Part shown: piece by piece, positions 1 through 5,698 of the stretch | Numbering within the stretch: position 1 is the first letter of the stretch | Layout of the letters: every line of letters begins with the position of its first letter | Translations under genes and position numbers: made by a program | Assembly (NCBI GenBank): GCA_030634715.1 | Contig: DAOWAG010000076.1 | Location: 1 to 6,503 of the forward strand | Reading direction: 5' to 3' | Source of the DNA: Candidatus Aegiribacteria sp. | GTDB lineage: Bacteria > Fermentibacterota > Fermentibacteria > Fermentibacterales > Fermentibacteraceae | Length of the DNA: 6,503 bases | The notes under the pieces: generated by a model | Database searches by the model: none | The model's input: the letters and a program-made list of their open reading frames with translations, nothing else | What the model was told of the DNA's origin: nothing

Positions 1-744
1 ATCACCTTCCAGGTCCTTTGCTCTGATCTTCCTGGCCAGCATCAGGCCCTTCTGCAGATGAACCATCGCAGAATCAAAGCGCTCCATGAAGGTGTGAATG
101 AGACCTATCTTGTTATTGGACTCTGCGATGCCTCGTTTATCCCCGATTATTTCGTAGATGGCTAGAGCCTTGAGACAAAATTCCAATGCAGGTTCGAATT
201 CATTTTGCTCCTCGTGAAGGGTTCCGATGTTCATGTAGGAGTAAGCAATACCCCTTGTATCTCCGATCTCTTCCTTGATTCTCAGTGACTTGTGATAATG
301 CTCCATCGCGCGAGCGTAATCTCCCCGTGATTCAAAGACTATTCCGATGTTATTGTAAGTGAGTGCAATGCCTTGCTCATCTCCAAGCTCCACAAATAAT
401 CGCAAGGCCTTGAAGTAGTATTCAAGTGCCTGATCACTTTTTCTCCACTCATCGTAAATGATTCCAATATTGTTATAACTCTTTGCCATGCCTGGCTTGT
501 CAGTGATTTCTTCCTTGATCTTCAGAGCTTTGATGTGGCTTGCCAATGCCCGTTCGTAATCACCCTGGTTCCTGCGGATGTTCCCGATATTGCTGTAACA
601 ACTTGCAATACCCTTCCTGTCCCCTGTTTCCTCAAAAATCCTTAAAGATATGGTATAGCACTCAAGCGCCTTATCGTATTCACCTCTTGCCCAGTATGAC
701 GTCCCGATAGCCATGTGGCTGTCTGCCATCCCTCTCTTGAATCC
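1..744 (-). repeat. Tandem 120-bp (40-codon) TPR repeats within the leftmost gene
   Basis: Six complete 120-bp coding units (744..625, 624..505, 504..385, 384..265, 264..145, 144..25) and the beginning of a seventh lie head to tail with no indel between them. They are diverged at the nucleotide level and conserved mainly at the protein level (G-D-x-x-G-I-A, N-N-I-G, A-L-E-x-x-x-K-A-L). This is an internal protein repeat and not a mobile or satellite repeat. Confidence 0.85.
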
Positions 745-930
745 TATTCCTTCTGCCAAAGCAAGAGCCTGGCTGGCATAGCCTTCTGCCTGCACAGGAT
801 CTGAGCGGTAAAGTGCATAAGCTAAATCGCATAACACCTTCACAATCTCTGTGCTTGTAACATCCTTTTCAGGCTGAGCACGGAGTGCCTCCAATTTCCC
901 CTTCAGATCGTCTATCTTATCCTTTGCCAC
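1..930 (-). CDS. TPR-repeat protein, C-terminus cut by the window edge
   Basis: The 310 visible residues are almost entirely tetratricopeptide repeats, helical pairs that usually bind other proteins. After a charged N-terminal helix (about residues 1-20) and a degenerate first repeat, a G-D-x-x-G-I-A signature recurs exactly every 40 residues, at 63 (degenerate), 103, 143, 183, 223 and 263, each followed by Y-N-N-I-G and a G-D-Y-x-x-A-L-E type second helix. This 40-residue form is seen in the TPR_12/LGN-like class. No signal peptide or membrane segment is visible, so it is probably cytoplasmic. The C-terminus lies outside the window; proteins of this type often carry a catalytic or DNA-binding domain there, so the function is unknown. 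The start is the GTG at 930, the first good start after an in-frame stop at 988..986, but it lacks a well-placed Shine-Dalgarno. Coding-like sequence continues in frame upstream (D-V-R-R-E-L-S-R-H-W), so the true N-terminus may be longer. Confidence 0.85.
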   Translation of the reverse strand, partial: MAKDKIDDLKGKLEALRAQPEKDVTSTEIVKVLCDLAYALYRSDPVQAEGYASQALALAEGIGFKRGMADSHMAIGTSYWARGEYDKALECYTISLRIFEETGDRKGIASCYSNIGNIRRNQGDYERALASHIKALKIKEEITDKPGMAKSYNNIGIIYDEWRKSDQALEYYFKALRLFVELGDEQGIALTYNNIGIVFESRGDYARAMEHYHKSLRIKEEIGDTRGIAYSYMNIGTLHEEQNEFEPALEFCLKALAIYEIIGDKRGIAESNNKIGLIHTFMERFDSAMVHLQKGLMLARKIRAKDLEGD

Positions 931-954
931 AATCCAGTGTCTACTCAGCTCCCT

Positions 955-985
955 TCGAACGTCTGTTTGAGACAGACATGTTCGA
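955..985 (-). promoter_or_regulatory. 12-bp hairpin in the TPR gene leader
   Basis: Read on the minus strand, TCGAAC-AT-GTCTGT-CTCAA-ACAGAC-GTTCGA folds into two stacked 6-bp stems with a 2-nt bulge and a 5-nt loop. It lies between the AGGAGG motif and the GTG start of the TPR gene and contains the internal ATG of the leader frame in its 5' arm. There is no following T-run, so it is not a classical intrinsic terminator. It could control translation initiation or bring the upstream ribosome-binding sequence closer to the start. The pairing is visible; the role is inferred. Confidence 0.4.
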
Positions 986-993
986 TATTAGTT

Positions 994-999
994 CCTCCT
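994..999 (-). promoter_or_regulatory. Strong Shine-Dalgarno AGGAGG with no well-placed start
   Basis: The minus strand reads AGGAGG here, a near-perfect anti-16S complement. The nearest ATG (979..977) is 14 nt downstream and in a frame that stops after 12 codons. The GTG start of the TPR gene is over 60 nt away. Either the hairpin in between shortens the effective distance, or the true TPR start is near 979 and a frameshift separates it from the rest of the gene. Confidence 0.4.
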
Positions 1000-1041
1000 G
1001 AAGGGAAGCTGTTTTGAAGACACCTCTGACACCCCCAATTC

Positions 1042-1078
1042 TGATGCACTTCATCTCCTGGAGCATTTCGGTGCATCA
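1042..1078 (-). repeat. Inverted repeat TGATGCAC/GTGCATCA in the TPR leader
   Basis: Perfect 8-bp arms (1042-1049 and 1071-1078) flank 21 nt. They lie just downstream of the predicted transcription start of the TPR gene, so the transcript could form a 5'-terminal stem-loop. That loop would contain the first ATG of the leader frame. The arms could equally be a binding site for a dimeric regulator. The repeat is visible; any role is inferred. Confidence 0.35.
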
Positions 1079-1085
1079 CAAAACG

Positions 1086-1115
1086 ACAATACACAGGATG
1101 ACCTGTTTATGTCAA
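1086..1115 (-). promoter_or_regulatory. Sigma70-type promoter of the TPR gene
   Basis: On the minus strand a perfect -35 TTGACA (1115..1110) is followed after 18 nt by TATTGT (1091..1086), 4 of 6 matches to the -10 consensus. Transcription would start near 1079, giving a leader of about 150 nt before the GTG. A short palindrome, ACAGG-ATGA-CCTGT at 1093-1106, lies in the spacer and could be an operator. Confidence 0.5.
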
Positions 1116-1212
1116 AGTCTTTAATTCGCTTATTGGCACTGTCATGTTGATCCTTAATCCAAGACTCGAATCATCTCCCCCTTGCCAGTGGAGGAACTTT
1201 TATTAGTTTATC

Positions 1213-1218
1213 TATAAT
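1213..1218 (+). promoter_or_regulatory. Candidate -10 element for the lipoprotein/kinase operon
   Basis: A perfect TATAAT hexamer lies 171 bases before the lipoprotein ATG at 1384. There is no -35 at normal spacing: the nearest match, TTGCCA at 1182-1187, is 25 nt away. If used, transcription would begin near 1225 and give a leader of about 160 nt. This would be a weak or activator-dependent promoter. Confidence 0.3.
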
Positions 1219-1383
1219 TCACTTGTCCAGGGGTCGGGATATTCTGAATGGGATCTGATGATAAAAACATCATTACTTTCCAGCAACCCTGACTCTGCAT
1301 ATCTTGAAGAATTCCCTCAAATCGGCACCGGCAGTCAGATTGAATCGCACCTTCATTCTGTTTCAGCACAAGGCATTATCTCC

Positions 1384-2352
1384 ATGAACAAGAAGCATAA
1401 GAAGAACCAATTGGTTCTGTTCACCATTCTTCTTACTCTGGCAGGTCTTCTCATTACCGGCTGCTCGAATCGAGAGGATCGCATGGAAATTGACCTTGAC
1501 CACTTGGTCGAAGACAGTGAGCTTAGAGTAAGCAGCACATCATCTGATACAGATGTGTTGCGTATCGGCTTCGATCTTCGCTCGAATCCGCAGGAGGACG
1601 CCAGACAATATCTCCCTTTCCTGGAATACCTGGAGAAAGCTACTGGTTATACATTTGAACTTGTCTTCACGCCAGGTAACGGCAGCATTGTAGATGATCT
1701 TGGAACGGGTGCTGTCCAGTTTGCATTCATCGGGGCGGGATCATACATTCAGGTTTACAGTAAATACGGCGTTATCCCCCTTGTGCACGGACTTAATGCT
1801 CAGGGAGAGGCGAGATATCAATCGGTAATTATTGTTCCACCAGATAGTCCAATCCGGAACATTGAGGACCTGCGCGGCAAGCATTTTGCCTTTGGCAGTG
1901 TCACATCTACACAGGGACATCTCATTCCAAGGATTATCCTGGCAGAACATGGCTTAACTCTGGATGATTTGGCTGCGTATGATTACACCGGTTCGCACCA
2001 GAATTGTGCCAATGCTGTATCCGCAGGGCGATTCGATGCTGGAGGGATGCAGGATATTCTCGGCATGGAATTGGCGGCGGATGGTTTACTGCGCATTATT
2101 TACACTTCCCGGTACTATCCCTCCAGCGGCATCGCCGCCAACATCGATGTGCCGACTGAGATTCTGGAAAATGTGCAGCAGGCACTGTTGGATTTCGACC
2201 CGCAGGGAAGCGACTCCTCCAACCTCTATCACTGGGACAAGACCGAGATGCCCAACGGTTTCGTTGAGGCTGATGAAGATGACTATGCAGGTCTTCTGGA
2301 ATGGGCACTAGTGCTGGGTTTCCTTTCTGATGAGCATAATGTGAGACAATGA
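1384..2352 (+). CDS. PhnD-like phosphate/phosphonate-type substrate-binding lipoprotein
   Basis: This 322-residue protein is predicted to be a lipid-anchored extracytoplasmic binding protein of the PhnD/PF12974 type, which in known members binds phosphonate, phosphite or related oxyanions. Residues 1-27 form a lipoprotein signal: positive K-K-H-K-K, a hydrophobic core, and lipobox I-T-G-C with C27 as the lipidated residue. The mature domain starts near 57 (V-L-R-I-G-F). It contains L-R-G-K-x-F-A-F-G (163-171), the ligand-loop-like S-T-Q-G-H-L-I-P (175-182) and T-G-S-H-x-N-x-A-x-A-V (202-212), all typical of the family. The frame is open back to ATG 1258, but the signal peptide fixes the start at 1384, with a weak AAGG 10 nt upstream. 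The stop overlaps the kinase start as ATGA, so the two are translationally coupled. No permease or ATPase gene is adjacent, which suggests a sensing role rather than transport. The ligand is uncertain, because the family S-T-S-G is S-T-Q-G here. Confidence 0.87.
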   Translation: MNKKHKKNQLVLFTILLTLAGLLITGCSNREDRMEIDLDHLVEDSELRVSSTSSDTDVLRIGFDLRSNPQEDARQYLPFLEYLEKATGYTFELVFTPGNGSIVDDLGTGAVQFAFIGAGSYIQVYSKYGVIPLVHGLNAQGEARYQSVIIVPPDSPIRNIEDLRGKHFAFGSVTSTQGHLIPRIILAEHGLTLDDLAAYDYTGSHQNCANAVSAGRFDAGGMQDILGMELAADGLLRIIYTSRYYPSSGIAANIDVPTEILENVQQALLDFDPQGSDSSNLYHWDKTEMPNGFVEADEDDYAGLLEWALVLGFLSDEHNVRQ

Positions 2353-4565
2353 AACTCAAAACCAAAATATCCCTGATTATCGCTGTTACAGCCCTGGTGA
2401 CCGGCGGAACCCTTGCGCTTCTTGTGAGCAATGTCATGCATAACGCTCTTGAACAGGAACTGGAAAAGAGAGGCGTGGTCATCGCTCAAACACTGGCGGA
2501 GCATGTCACCCACAGCGTAATTGATGGAGAGGTCATAGCTGCTCATAGTGCCCTGAACGATATTATCCGACGAACAGATAACGTCGAGTTTGCATGCATT
2601 TTCGGTTTCAACGGAGAAATGTTCACACACTCGTTCGATAGCGGATTTCCGCGTGCCCTGCTGCCCAGAGAACACGATCTGATCCGTTCGGACTCTCCGC
2701 GACTTGATAGATTCTCGATCGGAGATGAGGTAGGACTGATGGTTGGGTATCCGCTGATTGACGGGATGAAAGCCCACATTCATATAGGTCTGAACGAGAC
2801 CTATCTGCATGATCAGATAATGGAAACTCGTAACCAGATCATCGGTATCACCTTTATTGTGGCGCTGATAATAATGCTTCTTGGTTTTATTCTAAGCGAC
2901 CGTATCGCCCGTCCTCTTGTGAAACTGTCGAAATCCCTGAATAATTTTGGCAAAGAACGGATCATACAGGAGCTGACTTACAATGGCGGTGGCAGGGAGG
3001 TTGCCGATCTGACACAGGCCTTCAATCTGATGGTCATCGAGCGTGAACGAGCGGAAGAACAGATCAGAACCCTTGCGGCGATTGTGGAGCAATCCTCAGA
3101 GGGAACAGCTCTGGCCGATATGAATGGTATTCTGACTTTTGTCAACCGGGCTTGCGCCGAAATGCACGGGTATGACTCAACTGAGGAACTTTCCGGACAG
3201 AATCTGAGTATCTTCCATAATGAAATGCAAATGGAAAAAGAAGTAAATCCCTTCAACAGGAAGGTGATAGAGCAGGGTTTCCATACAGGACAGGTCGGCC
3301 ACACGCGCAGGGACGGCACAACATTCCCAACACGGATGACCTCCAATATCATCAAGGATAGAAGCGGTAAGCCTGTTTCGATTGCCGGTCATATGATCGA
3401 TATCACAGTGCAGAAACAACTCGAGGAGCAACTTTTCCAGTCACAGAAAATGGAAGCTATTGGATTGCTTTCAGGCGGAGTGGCTCACGATTTCAACAAT
3501 ATCCTGCAGGCAATTCTCGGCTATGCCGACCTTGCAAAAGCCAAACTTTCAGAGGGAAGTGTCATTTTCGAAAATATTGAGGAGATATACAGGAGTGCGA
3601 ACAGAGCCTCAGATCTAACCCGGCAATTACTCGCGTTTAGCCGCAAACAGGTTCTTGTCCCCAAAGACATCGATCTGAATCACCTGGTAGATGGCATGCT
3701 CAAGATGCTCGGTAGAGTAATAGGTGAAGATATAAAGACCAATTTCATTAAAGGTCACAGGCTTGGAACTGTTCATGCAGACCCTGGACAAATGGAACAG
3801 GTTCTTATGAACCTCTGCGTCAACTCGCGCGATGCTATGCCGCAGGGCGGTTATCTCACCATCGAAACGGAAAATGTGCTAATAACAGAGGAGTATACTA
3901 AGACTCATCTCTTTGCTCGCAAGGGGCGCTATGTGTTGGTCACATTGTCTGATAATGGTTGCGGAATGAACGAGGAAACCCGTAATAGAATCTTCGAGCC
4001 ATTTTTCACAACCAAGGATGTCGATAAAGGATCTGGGCTGGGACTTGCTTCAGTATTCGGGATTATAAACCAGCACCACGGGTATATTAACGTCTACAGC
4101 GAGGTAGGAATAGGTACTACATTCAAAATATACCTGCCGCTTGTTGAGCGTCCTGCCGAGGACATAGGAACCAGGGTCAAAAGCAGGGTCGTCGGCGGTA
4201 CCGAGACTATCCTTGTTGCCGAGGATAACGATACTGTCCGCAACCTCGCCAGGCAAGTGCTGGAAAGGGCTGGCTATACTGTTTTTCCTGCAGAAGATGG
4301 CCACGAAGCTCTCGAAGTCCTTAAACAGCATGCTTCGGATATTTCTCTTGCATTACTCGATGTTGTCATGCCTGGATTGAGCGGCAGGGAAGTCTACGAT
4401 GTGATAATGAAAACCAATCCCGATATCAGAATCCTCTTCACCAGTGGATACAGCCAGAATGCCATACATACTCGCTTTGTTCTTGACAAAGGAATAGACC
4501 TCATCCGAAAACCCTACGATCCGGATACTCTTCTTCTCGAGATCAGAGCCGTACTCGATAAATAG
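2349..4565 (+). CDS. Membrane hybrid histidine kinase (sensor-HAMP-PAS-HisKA-HATPase-REC)
   Basis: This 738-residue sensor kinase should autophosphorylate on histidine and pass the phosphate to its own receiver. Membrane segments at about 7-28 and 163-182 enclose an extracytoplasmic domain of about 130 residues with a Cache-like look. A HAMP linker (about 183-236) and a PAS domain (about 240-355) follow. HisKA has G-G-V-A-H-D-F-N-N with H380 as phosphoacceptor. The ATPase domain shows the N box (N488, N492, D495), D-N-G-C-G-M (535-540), F-E-P-F-F-T-T (549-555) and G-S-G-L-G-L-A (561-567). The C-terminal receiver has E625/D626, phosphoacceptor D671, T698 and K721, all intact, but no output domain. 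It is coupled by ATGA overlap to the binding lipoprotein, its likely ligand-sensing partner. The final response regulator or phosphotransfer protein is not in the window. The H-D-F-N-N class resembles NtrB-type kinases. The signal and target genes cannot be read from the sequence. Confidence 0.93.
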   Translation: MKLKTKISLIIAVTALVTGGTLALLVSNVMHNALEQELEKRGVVIAQTLAEHVTHSVIDGEVIAAHSALNDIIRRTDNVEFACIFGFNGEMFTHSFDSGFPRALLPREHDLIRSDSPRLDRFSIGDEVGLMVGYPLIDGMKAHIHIGLNETYLHDQIMETRNQIIGITFIVALIIMLLGFILSDRIARPLVKLSKSLNNFGKERIIQELTYNGGGREVADLTQAFNLMVIERERAEEQIRTLAAIVEQSSEGTALADMNGILTFVNRACAEMHGYDSTEELSGQNLSIFHNEMQMEKEVNPFNRKVIEQGFHTGQVGHTRRDGTTFPTRMTSNIIKDRSGKPVSIAGHMIDITVQKQLEEQLFQSQKMEAIGLLSGGVAHDFNNILQAILGYADLAKAKLSEGSVIFENIEEIYRSANRASDLTRQLLAFSRKQVLVPKDIDLNHLVDGMLKMLGRVIGEDIKTNFIKGHRLGTVHADPGQMEQVLMNLCVNSRDAMPQGGYLTIETENVLITEEYTKTHLFARKGRYVLVTLSDNGCGMNEETRNRIFEPFFTTKDVDKGSGLGLASVFGIINQHHGYINVYSEVGIGTTFKIYLPLVERPAEDIGTRVKSRVVGGTETILVAEDNDTVRNLARQVLERAGYTVFPAEDGHEALEVLKQHASDISLALLDVVMPGLSGREVYDVIMKTNPDIRILFTSGYSQNAIHTRFVLDKGIDLIRKPYDPDTLLLEIRAVLDK

Positions 4566-4621
4566 AGCATGCATAAGCTATACGATTCACACATGCCTTA
4601 AACCGGACGATTTCAATAATG
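4566..4621. other. Short convergent intergenic gap
   Basis: This 56-base gap separates the converging ends of the kinase gene and the Gate-domain membrane protein gene. I looked for an intrinsic terminator on both strands. GCATGC (4567-4572) is palindromic, but I found no GC-rich stem followed by a T-run. Termination may depend on Rho or on sequence inside the genes. Confidence 0.4.
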
Positions 4622-5602
4622 CTATAATGTAGAACATGATCTCAATTTTGCAGATCTGAAGAAATAGCGATAGAACGCCCTGTCCGACATTCTATTTACG
4701 ATTTTTACCAGACAGGCTATTACAAGCCATGTAAACCCTACTCTGGCCAGAAGCACACCTGTTATGCTTGCCCCAAGAGACATCATCAGAAGCGTGTCCT
4801 CAACAATGGAGTGAGAAAGTCCCATCAATGACATGGAGAAGAACACGTTCTTCGGTGAAAGCCTTCCTGAAGCGATATCCCTTATTATGAGCCCACCTCC
4901 GTATGAAATCCCCAGCACCATTCCGAGGATGGTTACGGTAGACGCGGATTTACCAATGCCCATTGATGTCAGGATAGGTTCAAGCAGCTTGTTCACAATC
5001 CTTGTGATTCCGAGTCTGTCAAGGATTTTCATGAGGATGATCAACCCTAGTACAATCAAGAAGATGATAGAGAGATTCTTAAGTTGAGATAGAGCCCAGG
5101 AAGATAGCGTGCCATCAGTCGGTGCAGGTTCCCATAAGATGCTGCCTTCACCCTGGAGGAAATTCCCCATCTTGTAAATACTGTGAAGGATGATACCGAG
5201 CAGGAAAGCGCTCAGTATTCTGAAAGGAACCATGAATCGAACTCTAACTCCAGTCTTTCTGGCAATTGATATTTCCACCGGCATGGAATGGGCAACCAGA
5301 ATCATGCAGGCCATGACAGTTATTTGCGCTGTAGACATGTGAAATGCTGGGGCAATGGTCGCGAAGACGGCAATACCGCCGTAAATGTTTGTTATAATCG
5401 CGGTTGCCCAGACTAATCCCATTTCTCCGGGAAGTCCAACGAGCTTCATTACAGGCGCGAAGGCAAAAGCGATGTATTTGATAAGACCCAATTCGCTTAG
5501 AACCTTAACAATGATAATAACAGGAACCATTACGCGAAAAAGAACAAGGCTAACTTTCCCAGCTTCCTTGATCTGCTTCCAGATAGATATCAATATTGCC
5601 AC
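4622..5602 (-). CDS. Nucleoside-recognition (Gate) domain membrane protein
   Basis: This 326-residue, multi-pass inner-membrane protein resembles proteins annotated as nucleoside recognition (Gate, PF07670), a domain found in nucleoside transporters and in SpmA/SpmB-like proteins. Two similar halves are visible. The first has G-L-P-G-E-M-G-L-V-W-A-T (56-67), T-N-I-Y-G-G (71-76) and V-A-H-S-M-P-V-E (103-110). The second has G-I-S-Y-G-G-G (231-237) and G-L-S-H-S-I-V-E-D-T (261-270). The short G-L-x-H-S/A-x-x-E/V signature repeats in both halves, as expected for a duplicated gate. A polar segment at about 145-170 separates them. The GTG start is chosen because AAGGA (5614..5610) lies 7 nt upstream; a TTG at 5608 would sit too close to that site. 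The gene converges with the kinase and diverges from the CCA enzyme, so it is probably a single-gene unit. Substrate and true activity are unknown. Confidence 0.8.
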   Translation of the reverse strand: MAILISIWKQIKEAGKVSLVLFRVMVPVIIIVKVLSELGLIKYIAFAFAPVMKLVGLPGEMGLVWATAIITNIYGGIAVFATIAPAFHMSTAQITVMACMILVAHSMPVEISIARKTGVRVRFMVPFRILSAFLLGIILHSIYKMGNFLQGEGSILWEPAPTDGTLSSWALSQLKNLSIIFLIVLGLIILMKILDRLGITRIVNKLLEPILTSMGIGKSASTVTILGMVLGISYGGGLIIRDIASGRLSPKNVFFSMSLMGLSHSIVEDTLLMMSLGASITGVLLARVGFTWLVIACLVKIVNRMSDRAFYRYFFRSAKLRSCSTL

Positions 5603-5609
5603 ATGCAAT

Positions 5610-5614
5610 TCCTT
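5610..5614 (-). promoter_or_regulatory. Ribosome-binding site fixing the GTG start of the Gate protein
   Basis: The minus strand reads AAGGA here, 7 nt before GTG at 5602..5600. The upstream TTG at 5608..5606 is only about 1 nt from this site, so the GTG is the better start and shortens the protein by two residues. Confidence 0.6.
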
Positions 5615-5646
5615 CCCTGGTATGTCCGAAAGATAAGTCTTTTTAA

Positions 5647-5652
5647 TATAAT
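5647..5652 (+). promoter_or_regulatory. Candidate -10 element for the CCA enzyme gene
   Basis: A perfect TATAAT lies about 46 nt before the ATG at 5699, in the AT-rich divergent gap 5603-5698. No convincing -35 is seen at 16-18 nt upstream. The same AT-rich patch read on the other strand (TATATT) could serve the divergent Gate gene, but again without a -35. Confidence 0.3.
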
Positions 5653-5698
5653 CCAGATACAGCCGGATTTCTGTACCATATCAGATTGAGAGGAGATC

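Larger units (their letters stand above)
941..1066 (-). other. Possible 41-codon leader ORF upstream of the TPR gene
   Basis: On the minus strand an ATG at 1066..1064 opens a 41-codon frame ending in TAG at 943..941. The predicted peptide begins M-L-Q-E-M-K-C-I-R-I and has a second in-frame ATG at 979..977 (codon 30). The stop lies 10 nt before the GTG start of the TPR gene, in a different frame. No well-spaced Shine-Dalgarno precedes the first ATG. An AGGAGG lies 14 nt before the internal ATG, which is longer than usual. It could be a regulatory leader peptide that couples translation to the TPR gene, the frameshifted N-terminus of that gene, or chance. I do not recognise the peptide. Confidence 0.25.
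931..1383. other. Divergent intergenic region with leader and promoters
   Basis: About 450 bases separate the left-facing TPR gene from the right-facing lipoprotein gene. On the minus strand the region holds a sigma70-like promoter (1086-1115), an inverted repeat with a 21-nt loop (1042-1078), a 41-codon open frame (1066..941), an AGGAGG motif (999..994) and a 12-bp hairpin (955-985). On the plus strand it holds a TATAAT hexamer (1213-1218). The lipoprotein reading frame is open back to an ATG at 1258, but the lipoprotein signal peptide begins at 1384, so 1258-1383 is treated here as untranslated. I see no RNA gene or known riboswitch. Confidence 0.6.

Noticed and set aside
1..744. CRISPR or satellite array because of the 120-bp periodicity
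   Set aside because: The period is set by 40-residue TPR units in one open reading frame, and the nucleotide copies are strongly diverged.
955..985. Rho-independent terminator between the divergent genes
   Set aside because: The stem is good but no T-run follows on either strand, and there is no gene end here to terminate.
1258..1383. N-terminal extension of the lipoprotein from the ATG at 1258
   Set aside because: The 42 extra residues would precede a textbook lipoprotein signal peptide that starts at 1384 and would spoil its export, and the Shine-Dalgarno at 1258 is weak.
2283..2810. Open frame of 175 codons on the minus strand
   Set aside because: It is antisense to the lipoprotein end and the kinase start, both clearly coding on the plus strand, and its translation is not protein-like.
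5606..5608. TTG start for the Gate-domain protein
   Set aside because: It lies only about 1 nt from the AAGGA site, whereas the GTG two codons later has a 7-nt spacing.
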